64,000 nt of DNA from an uncultured Pseudomonadota bacterium (GTDB lineage: Bacteria > Pseudomonadota > Gammaproteobacteria > Burkholderiales > Thiobacillaceae), in assembly GCA_903835655.1 (NCBI GenBank), contig CAILNT010000086.1, positions 31,224 to 95,223 of the forward strand. The letters are read 5' to 3'. Below, piece after piece: positions 17,341 to 26,615 of this stretch; the stretch's first letter is position 1, and each line of letters starts with the position of its first letter. The notes under the pieces were generated by a model. It made no database searches. It was not told where the DNA came from and saw nothing but the letters and a program-made list of their open reading frames with translations. The position numbers and the translations under genes were made by a program.

Positions 17341-17949
17341 TCAGAACCAGCGTTCCGGAATGATCAGGACATCGCCGGGACGCAGTTCCACGTTCGCCGA
17401 GACGTCGCCATCCCGAATCAAGTCATCCAGCCTGACCCCGAATTGCTGGGGTTTGCCATCGGCCACCCGGAGGATGCTGGCGTGATTACCAGCGGCGAAG
17501 TCGGTAATGCCGCCCACCGCGATGAGCAGGTCCAGCAGCGACATGTGCTCGCGATAGGAGAGCGTCTGCGGTTTGGTCGCCTGGCCCAGTACACGAATTT
17601 GCTGGCTGTAAGGCCCGACGCCGCCGGCCACGGTGACCGTGACGATGGGGTCCTGGATGTATTTTCCGAGGATCTTCTCGATCTCGCGCGCCAGTTGAGT
17701 CGGTGTTTTCCCGGTCGCGGGAAGATCCTCGACCAGACTCATGGTCATCTTGCCATCGGGCCGGATCGCGAAGGAGCCGGACACTTCCGGGTTGCCCCAG
17801 ACGAAGACGTTGACGGAATCCCCAGGTCCCAGCAGGTAAGTCCAGTCGGAGGCGCCCTCGGCCCTCGCTGGCGCGGGCGGGTAAAGCGGTTTGCTGGCGC
17901 AGCCCGACAACAGAATCCCCAGCAACAGGGGAAGCAAGTAGCGATACAT
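17341..17949 (-). CDS. XrtA-system polysaccharide export lipoprotein
   Basis: A 202-residue Wza-type export protein (TIGR03027-like). The ATG at 17949 has GAGGAG at good spacing and gives a lipoprotein signal with lipobox LLSGC. The poly-export domain shows YLLGPGDSVNVFVWGNPEVSG and the following SLBB-like repeat has VRVLGQ and LSLLDLLIAVGGITDFA; it closes with LRPGDVLIIPE. It should form or cap the outer-membrane exit channel. It is the first recognisable gene of the XrtA operon, and the promoter should lie in the 98-nt gap upstream or before the two small genes at 18.0-18.6 kb. Confidence 0.92.
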   Translation of the reverse strand: MYRYLLPLLLGILLSGCASKPLYPPAPARAEGASDWTYLLGPGDSVNVFVWGNPEVSGSFAIRPDGKMTMSLVEDLPATGKTPTQLAREIEKILGKYIQDPIVTVTVAGGVGPYSQQIRVLGQATKPQTLSYREHMSLLDLLIAVGGITDFAAGNHASILRVADGKPQQFGVRLDDLIRDGDVSANVELRPGDVLIIPERWF

Positions 17950-18047
17950 GAGATCTCCTCGCGTTTGAATCACAAGCGGGTTGATTATGACACAGGCGCT
18001 TTTGCTGCAATTTGAGTAGCGATCCTGCGCTGCGGGTTACCGTGGCT

Positions 18048-18356
18048 TCAGTCCAGCCAGCGGATCAGGTAGAAGAGTCGAAAGCCCTCTGAGGAGCGCG
18101 AGGGTCCGGATGCGACGGCTGCGTGGTAGCCCTGTTCTGGTCGGGCGACTGCCCGAGCCGCGTCCTCGGATGGCTGGATGCTGACACAACCCTCGGGAAA
18201 ACGCTGGCGCTTGCGTTGCGGCGAATAGATCACGACATAGCCCGCACGGACCGGAGACGACTCCGCATCCGTGAGTAGCTGCGCCCCTGGGGTGGCCAAG
18301 CCGTTACTGGGACGACCAGGCGAAAAACCCGGGCGCGTGGCAATCGCTTCGTCCAT
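18048..18356 (-). CDS. Hypothetical protein, 102 aa
   Basis: A small arginine- and proline-containing protein that I do not recognise. It has no signal peptide, membrane segment or clear motif. The middle, AGYVVIYSPQRKRQRFPEGC, and the end, SEGFRLFYLIRWLD, look like folded protein rather than random frame. Its ATG overlaps the stop of the upstream small gene by one base (TGATG), which suggests translational coupling. It lies on the same strand as the XrtA operon, 98 nt before the export lipoprotein gene, so it could be co-transcribed with it. Confidence 0.55.
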   Translation of the reverse strand: MDEAIATRPGFSPGRPSNGLATPGAQLLTDAESSPVRAGYVVIYSPQRKRQRFPEGCVSIQPSEDAARAVARPEQGYHAAVASGPSRSSEGFRLFYLIRWLD

Positions 18357-18649
18357 CAGTTCAGCTTATGGTCCGGTGCCAGGAACTGCATAGCCTGGGT
18401 AGATTGCACCTCATCGCTGTAGTGGGGTCGCTCGTTGCGCGTCAGACCGAGCACCTCGGCCAATTCCGCCTCGCGTGCCGATATCAGGCCCAGGCACATG
18501 CGGATGTTTTCCACCGTGTCCGTGCACAAGGGGCTGGCATTGCCGTCTCGGGGCGCGGTGTCGCGCACGATCGAGGTCAGGGTCTTGCGCATGGCGCGCA
18601 TGATTTGCCGTTCCTTGGAGAGTTCCGTATTGGCTTCAGGGTTTTCCAT
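18356..18649 (-). CDS. Conserved hypothetical protein, 97 aa
   Basis: A charged, probably all-helical protein starting MENPEANTELSKERQIMRAMRKT. The segment MRKTLTSIVRDTAP followed by ENIRMCLGLISAREAELAE resembles a small conserved family that I recall from Rhodocyclaceae-type genomes, without known function. I use the ATG at 18649 (AAGG eight bases upstream) rather than a start further upstream. It is coupled to the 102-residue gene downstream by a TGATG overlap, and is divergent from mlaA, with 163 nt between the two starts for both promoters. Confidence 0.65.
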   Translation of the reverse strand: MENPEANTELSKERQIMRAMRKTLTSIVRDTAPRDGNASPLCTDTVENIRMCLGLISAREAELAEVLGLTRNERPHYSDEVQSTQAMQFLAPDHKLN

Positions 18650-18812
18650 GCAAGAACCTTCACGAGAGAGAAGAAGATATCTCGCATTCTCCCCGTGGCC
18701 GACGGACAGGGTCAACCTGGAATTCATCCGGCGGCAGGTTTTCGCGGGTCGCCGTGCTCAAGTAGACTGTGCGCCAGCCGCCATCCTGGCAAAAAACGCA
18801 CCGACGCATTCC

Positions 18813-19505
18813 ATGAAAATCTACCCTATCCTGCTCGTGGCACTCCTGGCCTTGAACCTGGCCGGCTGTGCGAGCAACGGTGATCCGCGCGATCCGCTGG
18901 AACCGATGAACCGCTCCGTCCACAGTTTCAATGAAGGCCTGGATCGGGTCGTGCTAAAACCCATGGCGACCGGCTACAAAAAAGTGATGCCCGAATTCGC
19001 GCAGATGGGGGTGCGCAATTTTTTTTCCAATCTGGACGATGTCACCGAGCTGACCAACGATCTTCTCCAGTTCAAGCTGCGTGATTCCGCCTCCGACGTA
19101 TTGCGCATCGGCATCAACAGTACCTTCGGGTTTTTCGGCCTGCTCGACATCGCATCCGAGATGAAACTGGAAAAACACGGCCAGGACTTCGGACAGACGC
19201 TGGGTCACTGGGGGGTCGGCAGCGGGCCCTATCTGGTCCTGCCCTTCTTCGGACCCAGCAGTCTGCGCGACGGCACCGGACTCGTGGTCGATATGGAATA
19301 CATCGACCCGTTGCAACGGGTCGACCGCATCGCGACGCGCAATCAGGCCATGCTCGTGCACACCGTCGCTCGTCGCGCCGACCTGCTTGCCACCAAGTCG
19401 GCGATCGATGCCGCCTCCCTGGATGCCTACGAGTTCACCCGCGACCTGTACCTCGAACACCGGCGCGCCCAGATATTCGGCGGCCCGCCCCCCGATCAAG
19501 AATGA
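18813..19505 (+). CDS. mlaA: MlaA (VacJ) phospholipid-transport lipoprotein
   Basis: A 230-residue outer-membrane lipoprotein that removes mislocalised phospholipid from the outer leaflet and passes it to the Mla system. The ATG at 18813 gives a lipoprotein signal with the lipobox LNLAGC. The body has the family blocks DPLEPMNRSVHSFNE, GVRNFFSNLDD, FGQTLGHWGVGSGPYLVLPFFGPSS and RDGTGLVVD. The other mla genes are not in the window. It is coupled to greB by an ATGA overlap. Confidence 0.95.
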   Translation: MKIYPILLVALLALNLAGCASNGDPRDPLEPMNRSVHSFNEGLDRVVLKPMATGYKKVMPEFAQMGVRNFFSNLDDVTELTNDLLQFKLRDSASDVLRIGINSTFGFFGLLDIASEMKLEKHGQDFGQTLGHWGVGSGPYLVLPFFGPSSLRDGTGLVVDMEYIDPLQRVDRIATRNQAMLVHTVARRADLLATKSAIDAASLDAYEFTRDLYLEHRRAQIFGGPPPDQE

Positions 19506-20053
19506 CGAGCCGGGAAATCGCCGAGGAAGAAGCCGACGAAAAGGAAGAGAGTGTCTCCCCGCTTCCCGTAGGCGAAAGAAATTACATGACCCCGGCCGGC
19601 CATGCCCGGCTACAGGCTGAATTCACACAGTTGCTGAGGGTAGAGCGCCCGCAGGTGGTCGGCGTGGTGTCCTGGGCCGCGGGTAACGGCGACCGTTCCG
19701 AAAATGGCGATTACATCTACGGCAAGAAGCGCCTGCGCGAGATCGACCGGCGTCTGCGTTTTCTCACCAAGCGCCTGGATAAGGCCGTGGTGGTCGACCC
19801 CGCCGCCCAGGAAAACAGGGATTGCGTCTACTTCGGTGCCAGCGTCAGCGTCACCGACCAGAACGGCGAGACCTACACCTACAGCATCGTCGGCCTCGAT
19901 GAAGTGGATCCAGGGCGTGGGCGCATTTCCTGGATTTCTCCCCTGGCGCGTGCCCTGATCAGGGCGCATCTAGGCGACCGCGTGCGTTTCCTGTCTCCGG
20001 GTGGCCCGCGGGAGCTGGAAATCGTTACCATCGAATATCGGGCACTGGACTGA
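19502..20053 (+). CDS. greB: Transcription elongation factor GreB
   Basis: A 183-residue Gre factor that stimulates transcript cleavage by backtracked RNA polymerase. After an acidic N-terminal extension of about 27 residues, common in betaproteobacterial GreB, come RNYMTPAGHARLQ, the coiled-coil with the tip acidic residues in GNGDRSENGDYIYGKKRLREIDRR, and the C-terminal FKBP-like domain ending EIVTIEY. The SENGDYIYGKKR and RLRFLTKRLD stretches favour GreB over GreA. Its ATG overlaps the mlaA stop (ATGA). Confidence 0.93.
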   Translation: MTSREIAEEEADEKEESVSPLPVGERNYMTPAGHARLQAEFTQLLRVERPQVVGVVSWAAGNGDRSENGDYIYGKKRLREIDRRLRFLTKRLDKAVVVDPAAQENRDCVYFGASVSVTDQNGETYTYSIVGLDEVDPGRGRISWISPLARALIRAHLGDRVRFLSPGGPRELEIVTIEYRALD

Positions 20054-20121
20054 GCGCGCTATGATGCGGCACGTTTTTACGGGCAAGGCGAGTAAGCCGC
20101 TCGCGGACGATGAACGACTGG

Positions 20122-20195
20122 CCATGCCCGTTTCCCTCACCCCCAACCCCTCCCCGAAAGGAGAGGGGAGCTTCGTGCGTCGCTTTGCGGCGTTC
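20122..20195. repeat. Dispersed palindromic repeat, copy B
   Basis: This copy lies between greB and the response regulator gene. It reads CATGCCCGTTTCCCTCACCC, continues CCAACCCCTCCCC, a short loop, GGAGAGGGG, then the CGTGCGTCGC tail. It matches the copy at 3133-3208 in the opposite orientation. Because it ends about 20 bases before the regulator's start codon, it may lie within that gene's leader. Confidence 0.75.
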
Positions 20196-20212
20196 ACGTT
20201 AACGGAGTAGCC

Positions 20213-20845
20213 ATGAATACCATCCATGTCCTGCTGGTCGACGATCATCCCCTGCTGCGGCTCGGTGTGCGCCGTTCCCTGGAAAGCGAGGAAAGCTTGC
20301 GCGTAGTCGGCGAATGCGCCGATCTCGCCTCGGTCCGTGCCTGGCTGAGCGGCGGCGGCAAGGCCGAGGTTGCAATTCTCGACCGCAGCCTACCCGATGG
20401 CGATGGCCTGGAAATCGTGCCGCAGTTGAAAATTGCCGGCATGAAAGTCATCGTCCTGACCGTGGAGGATGCGGATGCCGAGATACGTGCGGCCATCGAG
20501 GCGGGCGTCGACGGCTACCTGCTCAAGTCCTCCGACACCGAACAGATCACCCATGCCATCGGCATGGTGTTGCAGGATGTCGGCGCCTTCCCGCCGCATG
20601 TGGTGCAGAAGCTCACCCGTGGAAGCAGCGAAGACCCTCTGGGCCGGCTCTCCGTACGTGAACTGGAAATCGCCGAGTACGTCGCCCAGGGGTATAGCAA
20701 CAAGGTGATCGGCGCCAAGCTCAAACTGTCCGACAACACCGTGCGCAACCATCTGGCCAATGTCATGCAGAAGTTGAACTTCCACAATCGCGTGCAGGTC
20801 GCCACCCTGGTGTTGCAGCATCTCAAGAAGCACAAGCGGGTCTGA
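20213..20845 (+). CDS. NarL/LuxR-family response regulator (orphan)
   Basis: A 210-residue two-component regulator. The receiver domain has the acidic pair Asp10-Asp11, the phosphoacceptor Asp57 (AILDRSLPDG), Thr83 and Lys105 (GYLLKSSD), all intact. The C-terminal LuxR-type helix-turn-helix spans about 145-205 (LSVRELEIAEYVAQGYSNKVIGAKLKLSDNTVRNH, shown here only as its family pattern, with the usual VRNHLANVMQKL recognition part). No histidine kinase gene lies next to it, so the partner and targets are unknown. It is convergent with acs. Confidence 0.9.
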   Translation: MNTIHVLLVDDHPLLRLGVRRSLESEESLRVVGECADLASVRAWLSGGGKAEVAILDRSLPDGDGLEIVPQLKIAGMKVIVLTVEDADAEIRAAIEAGVDGYLLKSSDTEQITHAIGMVLQDVGAFPPHVVQKLTRGSSEDPLGRLSVRELEIAEYVAQGYSNKVIGAKLKLSDNTVRNHLANVMQKLNFHNRVQVATLVLQHLKKHKRV

Positions 20846-20854
20846 TACACCCCG

Positions 20855-20884
20855 TGGCTGGCCGCACGTGAATGCGGCCGGCCA
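20855..20884. terminator. Strong hairpin between convergent genes
   Basis: An 11-bp stem with one G-U pair, TGGCTGGCCGC (20855-20865) against GCGGCCGGCCA (20874-20884), with an 8-base loop, begins 10 bases after the response regulator stop. There is no U-run, so it is not a canonical intrinsic terminator. It may act as a bidirectional or factor-assisted end, or protect transcript 3' ends, between the regulator and acs. Confidence 0.5.
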
Positions 20885-21059
20885 GCGTTACTTGACCACC
20901 TCTTTGAGTCGCTCAAGCAACGGTTTTAGCTGCGCTGAAACCGTTACTTGCCACCCTTCAAGTCGCTCAAGCAACGGTTTTAGCTGCGCTGAAACCGTTA
21001 CTTGCCACCCTTCAAGTCGCTCAAGCAACGGTTTTAGCTGCGCTGAAACCCGGCCAGCG

Positions 21060-21089
<30 letters not shown>
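20882..21089. repeat. Tandem repeats built from the acs 3' end plus a hairpin
   Basis: Three copies of a unit of about 54-56 bp start at 20886, 20942 and 20996; the two inner copies are exactly 54 bp apart. Each contains a hairpin, CGGTTTTAGC...GCTGAAACCG, and a copy of the last 30 or so bases of acs including its stop. The outermost copy (20882-20917) matches the real acs end (21054-21089) in 35 of 36 bases. On the minus strand the inner units read as in-frame 18-codon repeats with the core VSAQLKPLLERLEGW. I regard this as an expanded repeat, not a gene. Confidence 0.85.
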
Positions 21090-23048
<1,959 letters not shown>

Positions 23049-23079
23049 GACAGGCGTCTCCTTGGCGGGCAGTAGCGTT

Positions 23080-23128
23080 TTCCTTCCCCGCAAGGGGAGC
23101 ATCGGATTCGTGCGTCGCCAAGGCGACA
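23080..23128. repeat. Palindromic repeat related to copies A and B
   Basis: Between the divergent acs and glnE starts, TTTTCCTTCCCCGCAAGGGG forms a short perfect hairpin (CCCC-GCAA-GGGG) followed by TTCGTGCGTCGC and a second hairpin, GTCGC-CAAG-GCGAC. The CGTGCGTCGC tail is identical to that of copy B at 20.1 kb. It may influence either divergent promoter. Confidence 0.55.
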
Positions 23129-23196
23129 ACGACTCCGCGGTCTCCGGGGAAGGCGCAAAATCGGATAATTCAATCAGGCCGCATTTTGTACGCATC

Positions 23197-25983
23197 ATGC
23201 CCCCCTTGCCAGCCCAGGAAATGATCTCATACGCCGCCGCCTTCAGCCGCTGGCTGGCGTCCCGTCTCGAAGCCCGCGCCGAATTGAACGGCTGGCTGCA
23301 AGAAACACTCGGCAACGCGGTTTCGCGCCAGGAAATGACGGACTTCCTGGGAAGCCGGGGAGGCGGTAAAGCTGCTCCCCCGGCTTCCCTCACCCCCATC
23401 CCCTCTCCCGCCTGCGAGCGAGAATCGCTGCGCGACCGGGGCTTGTATGGCTTCACCACGCAGGAGGAACTGAAGCGCCAGTTGCGCCGCCTGCGCGAGC
23501 GGGTGTTCGCGCGCGTGATGCTGCGCGACCTGAATGGCCTGGCCGACCTGGCCGAGGTCACGCACACCCTGACCGATCTGGCGGAAGTCAGCCTGGGCGT
23601 CGCCACCGCCTTCCACCACGACGAGCTCGCCGCCGTCCACGGCGAACCGCTCGACGCCGCCGGGCGCGTGCAGCGGCTGATCATCGTCGGCATGGGCAAG
23701 TTGGGAGGGGGCGAACTCAACGCCTCTTCGGACATCGACCTGATCTTCGTGTTTCCCGAGGAAGGGGAGACTTCCGGCCCGCGCCGCATCTCCAACTTCG
23801 AGTTCTTCACCCGCCAGGGCAAGCGCGTGATCAACAGCATCGACGACAAGACCGGCGACGGCCATGTGTTCCGCGTCGACATGCGTTTGCGCCCCTATGG
23901 CGATTCCGGACCCCTGGTATGCAGCTTCGCCATGCTGGAAGAGTATTTCTACGCTCAGGCACGCGAGTGGGAACGCTACGCCTGGATCAAGGGCCGCGTC
24001 CTCACCGGGGATCGCGGCGAGGAACTCGAAGCACTGCGCCACCCCTTCGTGTTCCGCAAATACCTGGATTTCGGCGCTTTCGGCTCGATGCGCGAACTGC
24101 ATGCCCAGATCCGCCGCGAGGTCGAGCGCCGCGACCGCGCCGACAACATCAAGCTCGGCCCCGGTGGCATTCGTGAAATCGAATTCATCGCCCAGGTGTT
24201 CCAGCTCATCCGTGGCGGCCAGGAGCCTGCCCTGCGGATGCGGCCGACCCGAACCCTGCTGCTGCGGCTCGGTGCCTTGCGCCTGCTGCCGGAAACCCAG
24301 GTAAGGGAACTGGACGAGGCCTATGTCTTCCTGCGTAACCTGGAACACCGCCTGCAATATCTGGACGACGCCCAGACGCAGACGCTGCCGGAAGGCGAGG
24401 AAGAGCGGCGGCGCGTGGCCGGGGCGATGGGGTTCGCTGATTGGGGTGCCCTACTGGCGCGACTCCAACCCATGCGGCGCCGTGTCTCCGGACAGTTCGA
24501 ACAGGTCTTCGGCGCGCCGCAGCAAGACCAGTCCAGCCACACACTGGCCGGACTGTGTGAACTACCCGAGGCACAGGCGCTGGCGCGCCTACAAGGTGCA
24601 GGCTACGGCGAGCATGCCCTTGCCGCGCTGGAACGCCTGCGCGTACTCAAGCACAGCAGCCGCTACGCCAGTCTGCCGGCTCAAAACCAGGCCGCGCTCG
24701 ATGGCCTGCTGCCGCCCCTGGTGGAGGTGGCCGCACGTTTTCCCAATGCTCTCGAAACGCTCACGCGCATCCTCAACCTGCTCGAAGCCCTGTGCCGGCG
24801 CGCACCCTATCTCGCCCTGCTCAAGGAATACCCGCAGACGCTGATGCAGCTCGCGCGCATCTTCAGCAGCAGCCCCTGGGCCGCGAGCTACCTGGCCAGG
24901 CAGCCGCACTTGCTCGATGAGCTGCTCGATCAGCGCCAACTCATGGCCGCTCCGGACGGGAAGGTGGCGCGTGAAGAATTGCAGCGGCAACTGCACGGCC
25001 ACACAGGGGACGTCGAACGGCAGATGGATGCCCTGCGCCACTTCAAGCAGAGCGAACTCTTCCGCCTGCTGGCGCAGGATCTCGCCGGCATGTGGAGCGT
25101 GGAAAAGATTTCCGACCATCTCTCCGATTTGGCCGACCTGCTGCTCGAAGCCACCTTGAATCTGGTCTGGTCGAATTTGCCCAGCCGCCACCGCGAGCAA
25201 CCCGCCTTCGCCATCATCGCCTACGGCAAACTGGGCGGCAGGGAACTCGGCTATGCATCCGACCTGGACATCGTTTTCCTGCACGACGACCCGCATCCCG
25301 ACGCCCAGGCGATCTATGCCCGCCTGGGGCAGCGCCTGAATACCTGGATGTCCACCCTGACGCCGGCCGGCACGCTCTATGAAACCGACCTGAGGCTGCG
25401 CCCGGACGGCGCTTCCGGACTGCTGGTGAGCAGCCTGGCGGCCTTCGCCGACTATCAAGAGAACCAGGCCTGGACCTGGGAACACCAGGCGTTGACCCGC
25501 GCCCGCTTCTGCTGCGGCGATATCCGCGTGGGCGAAGGCTTCGCCGAAATACGCGAGCGCATACTGGGCCGCGAGCGCGACGCGGAAATGCTGCGCACCG
25601 ATGTCCTGGAAATGCGCCGGAAGATGCAGGCCGGTCACCCCAATTCCAGCGGCCTGTTCGACCTGAAGCACGATCGCGGTGGCCTCGTGGACGTCGAGTT
25701 CAGCGTGCAATATCTGGTGCTCGCCCATGCCTCGCGGCATCCCGAACTGCTCGCCAATGTCGGCAACATCGCCCTGCTGAAAATCGCCGGCGCCTTGAAA
25801 TTGATCCCGGACGACCTCGCCCGAGCTGCCGCCGACGCCTACCGCGAACTGCGCCGCCGACAACACGTCGTGAAACTGCAAGGCGCGGAGCAGGCGCGCG
25901 TCGAGCACGGCGGCCTGCACCAGGAAATCGCCGCCGTGAAGGCGCTCTGGCAAGCGGTGTTCCGCGGGAAAGCGGGCACATGA
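23197..25983 (+). CDS. glnE: Glutamine synthetase adenylyltransferase/deadenylase
   Basis: A 928-residue bifunctional regulator of glutamine synthetase. The N-terminal adenylyl-removing domain has [20 protein letters not shown] near residue 165; the C-terminal adenylyltransferase domain has [20 protein letters not shown] near 675; the helical linker carries the PII-responsive region. The ATG at 23197 is the first reasonable start; 23221 is an alternative. Between about 23362 and 23455 an in-frame insertion of some 30 residues (with [13 protein letters not shown]) is the translation of a dispersed palindromic repeat. It sits between the N-terminal helices and the first nucleotidyltransferase domain, so it is probably tolerated. 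Confidence 0.94.
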   Translation: MPPLPAQEMISYAAAFSRWLASRLEARAELNGWLQETLGNAVSRQEMTDFLGSRGGGKAAPPASLTPIPSPACERESLRDRGLYGFTTQEELKRQLRRLRERVFARVMLRDLNGLADLAEVTHTLTDLAEVSLGVATAFHHDELAAVHGEPLDAAGRVQRLIIVGMGKLGGGELNASSDIDLIFVFPEEGETSGPRRISNFEFFTRQGKRVINSIDDKTGDGHVFRVDMRLRPYGDSGPLVCSFAMLEEYFYAQAREWERYAWIKGRVLTGDRGEELEALRHPFVFRKYLDFGAFGSMRELHAQIRREVERRDRADNIKLGPGGIREIEFIAQVFQLIRGGQEPALRMRPTRTLLLRLGALRLLPETQVRELDEAYVFLRNLEHRLQYLDDAQTQTLPEGEEERRRVAGAMGFADWGALLARLQPMRRRVSGQFEQVFGAPQQDQSSHTLAGLCELPEAQALARLQGAGYGEHALAALERLRVLKHSSRYASLPAQNQAALDGLLPPLVEVAARFPNALETLTRILNLLEALCRRAPYLALLKEYPQTLMQLARIFSSSPWAASYLARQPHLLDELLDQRQLMAAPDGKVAREELQRQLHGHTGDVERQMDALRHFKQSELFRLLAQDLAGMWSVEKISDHLSDLADLLLEATLNLVWSNLPSRHREQPAFAIIAYGKLGGRELGYASDLDIVFLHDDPHPDAQAIYARLGQRLNTWMSTLTPAGTLYETDLRLRPDGASGLLVSSLAAFADYQENQAWTWEHQALTRARFCCGDIRVGEGFAEIRERILGRERDAEMLRTDVLEMRRKMQAGHPNSSGLFDLKHDRGGLVDVEFSVQYLVLAHASRHPELLANVGNIALLKIAGALKLIPDDLARAAADAYRELRRRQHVVKLQGAEQARVEHGGLHQEIAAVKALWQAVFRGKAGT
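23377..23440. repeat. Palindromic repeat inserted in frame in glnE
   Basis: The sequence CTTCCCTCACCCCCATCCCC followed by TCTCCCGCC matches the core of the intergenic copies at 3.1 and 20.1 kb, but here it lies inside glnE and stays in frame. It is followed by GCGAGCGAGAATCGCTGCGC, a small imperfect palindrome. Confidence 0.65.
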
Positions 25984-26420
25984 GCGATATTGCGGATTGC
26001 CGTGGCGCAGGCCGGCGGTAATCAAGTTCAAGGGAACGCCGGTTGAAACGTACTGGAAGCGGCCTCTTCGGCATGCTTCTTTTCTTTCCGTTCTTCGGAT
26101 GGGTCTGTACCATGCGCGACTGGCTTGCGAGCTTGTTCACGACGCCCCCTAGCTTGCTTCAGGATCAGTGCCAGAGGGAATCAACCAGGATTTGTCCTGA
26201 AACCTGCATTTGAAACGCCATCGCCTGCCGTCCCTGGCGGGCAAGCCTGCCTTGGCCGAACAGATGTAGTGGTTTGCTGCTCACTCGACTGCCCCTGAGG
26301 GATGCGGATTGCCGCGGTGAACTCCGTAGACTCAGGACGTTGGCGCAGGCCGAGTCACACATGGAATTGAACCTGAAGAACGAGGAAGTTAGTGGACCCT
26401 ACCGAACAGCTACAGACAAG
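25984..26420. other. 437-bp gap with no supportable gene
   Basis: Between glnE and the tRNA terminator I see only short open frames without ribosome binding sites or recognisable motifs. The composition is slightly less GC-rich than its surroundings. A 46-codon frame on the plus strand starting MLLFFPFFGW and a 65-codon frame on the minus strand (26165-26362) are both weak. The stretch may be decayed coding sequence. Confidence 0.5.
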
Positions 26421-26453
26421 AAAAAAGCCGCGAACCCTAGTGGGATGCGGCTT
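26421..26453 (-). terminator. Intrinsic terminator of tRNA-Leu
   Basis: Read on the minus strand, AAGCCGC (26453-26447) pairs with GCGGCTT (26431-26425) around a loop of about 15 bases and is followed by a run of T (TTTTTT). It lies 35 bases past the tRNA 3' end and should end the tRNA transcript. Confidence 0.85.
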
Positions 26454-26487
26454 CAAGGACTTCTTTGGAACTTTTCGGATATTAACT

Positions 26488-26574
26488 TGGTGCCCAGGAG
26501 AGGACTCGAACCTCCACGCCCTTGCAAGCGCTAGGACCTGAACCTAGTGCGTCTACCAATTCCGCCACCTGGGC
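26488..26574 (-). tRNA. tRNA-Leu(CAG)
   Basis: The minus strand folds into an 87-base class II tRNA. The acceptor stem is GCCCAGG/CCTGGGC, with the ACCA end encoded. The D-arm contains TGGCGGAATTGGTAGACGC; the anticodon arm is CTAGG-TTCAGGT-CCTAG with anticodon CAG; a variable arm follows (GCGCTTGCAAGGGCGT); and the T-loop is GGTTCGAGTCC. The long variable arm and anticodon CAG identify leucine, decoding CUG, the main Leu codon of this GC-rich genome. Confidence 0.97.
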
Positions 26575-26587
26575 CAAGAAGCCGCGC

Positions 26588-26615
26588 ATTCTACTGACCA
26601 AAAAAATTATGTCAA
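26588..26615 (-). promoter_or_regulatory. Sigma-70 promoter of tRNA-Leu
   Basis: On the minus strand there is a perfect -35 TTGACA (26615-26610), a 16-base spacer and a -10 TAGAAT (26593-26588), followed by a GC-rich discriminator (GCGCGGC) before the tRNA 5' end at 26574. The -35 box overlaps the start codon of rnr on the other strand. Confidence 0.85.

Noticed and set aside
17984..18010. Possible sigma-70 promoter before the export lipoprotein gene (CATAAT with TTGCAG)
   Set aside because: The spacer is only 15 bases and the -35 is weak; no sigma-54 match was found either, so I do not list a promoter.
20886..21050. Tandem repeats considered as a CRISPR array
   Set aside because: The units are contiguous with no unique spacers and include copies of the acs 3' end; no cas genes are nearby.
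24589..26031. Minus-strand open frame of 480 codons
   Set aside because: It is the antisense frame of glnE and has the typical composition of such shadows.
26165..26362. 65-codon minus-strand frame in the glnE-tRNA gap
   Set aside because: No ribosome binding site, no motif, and serine/arginine-rich composition typical of non-coding GC-rich DNA.
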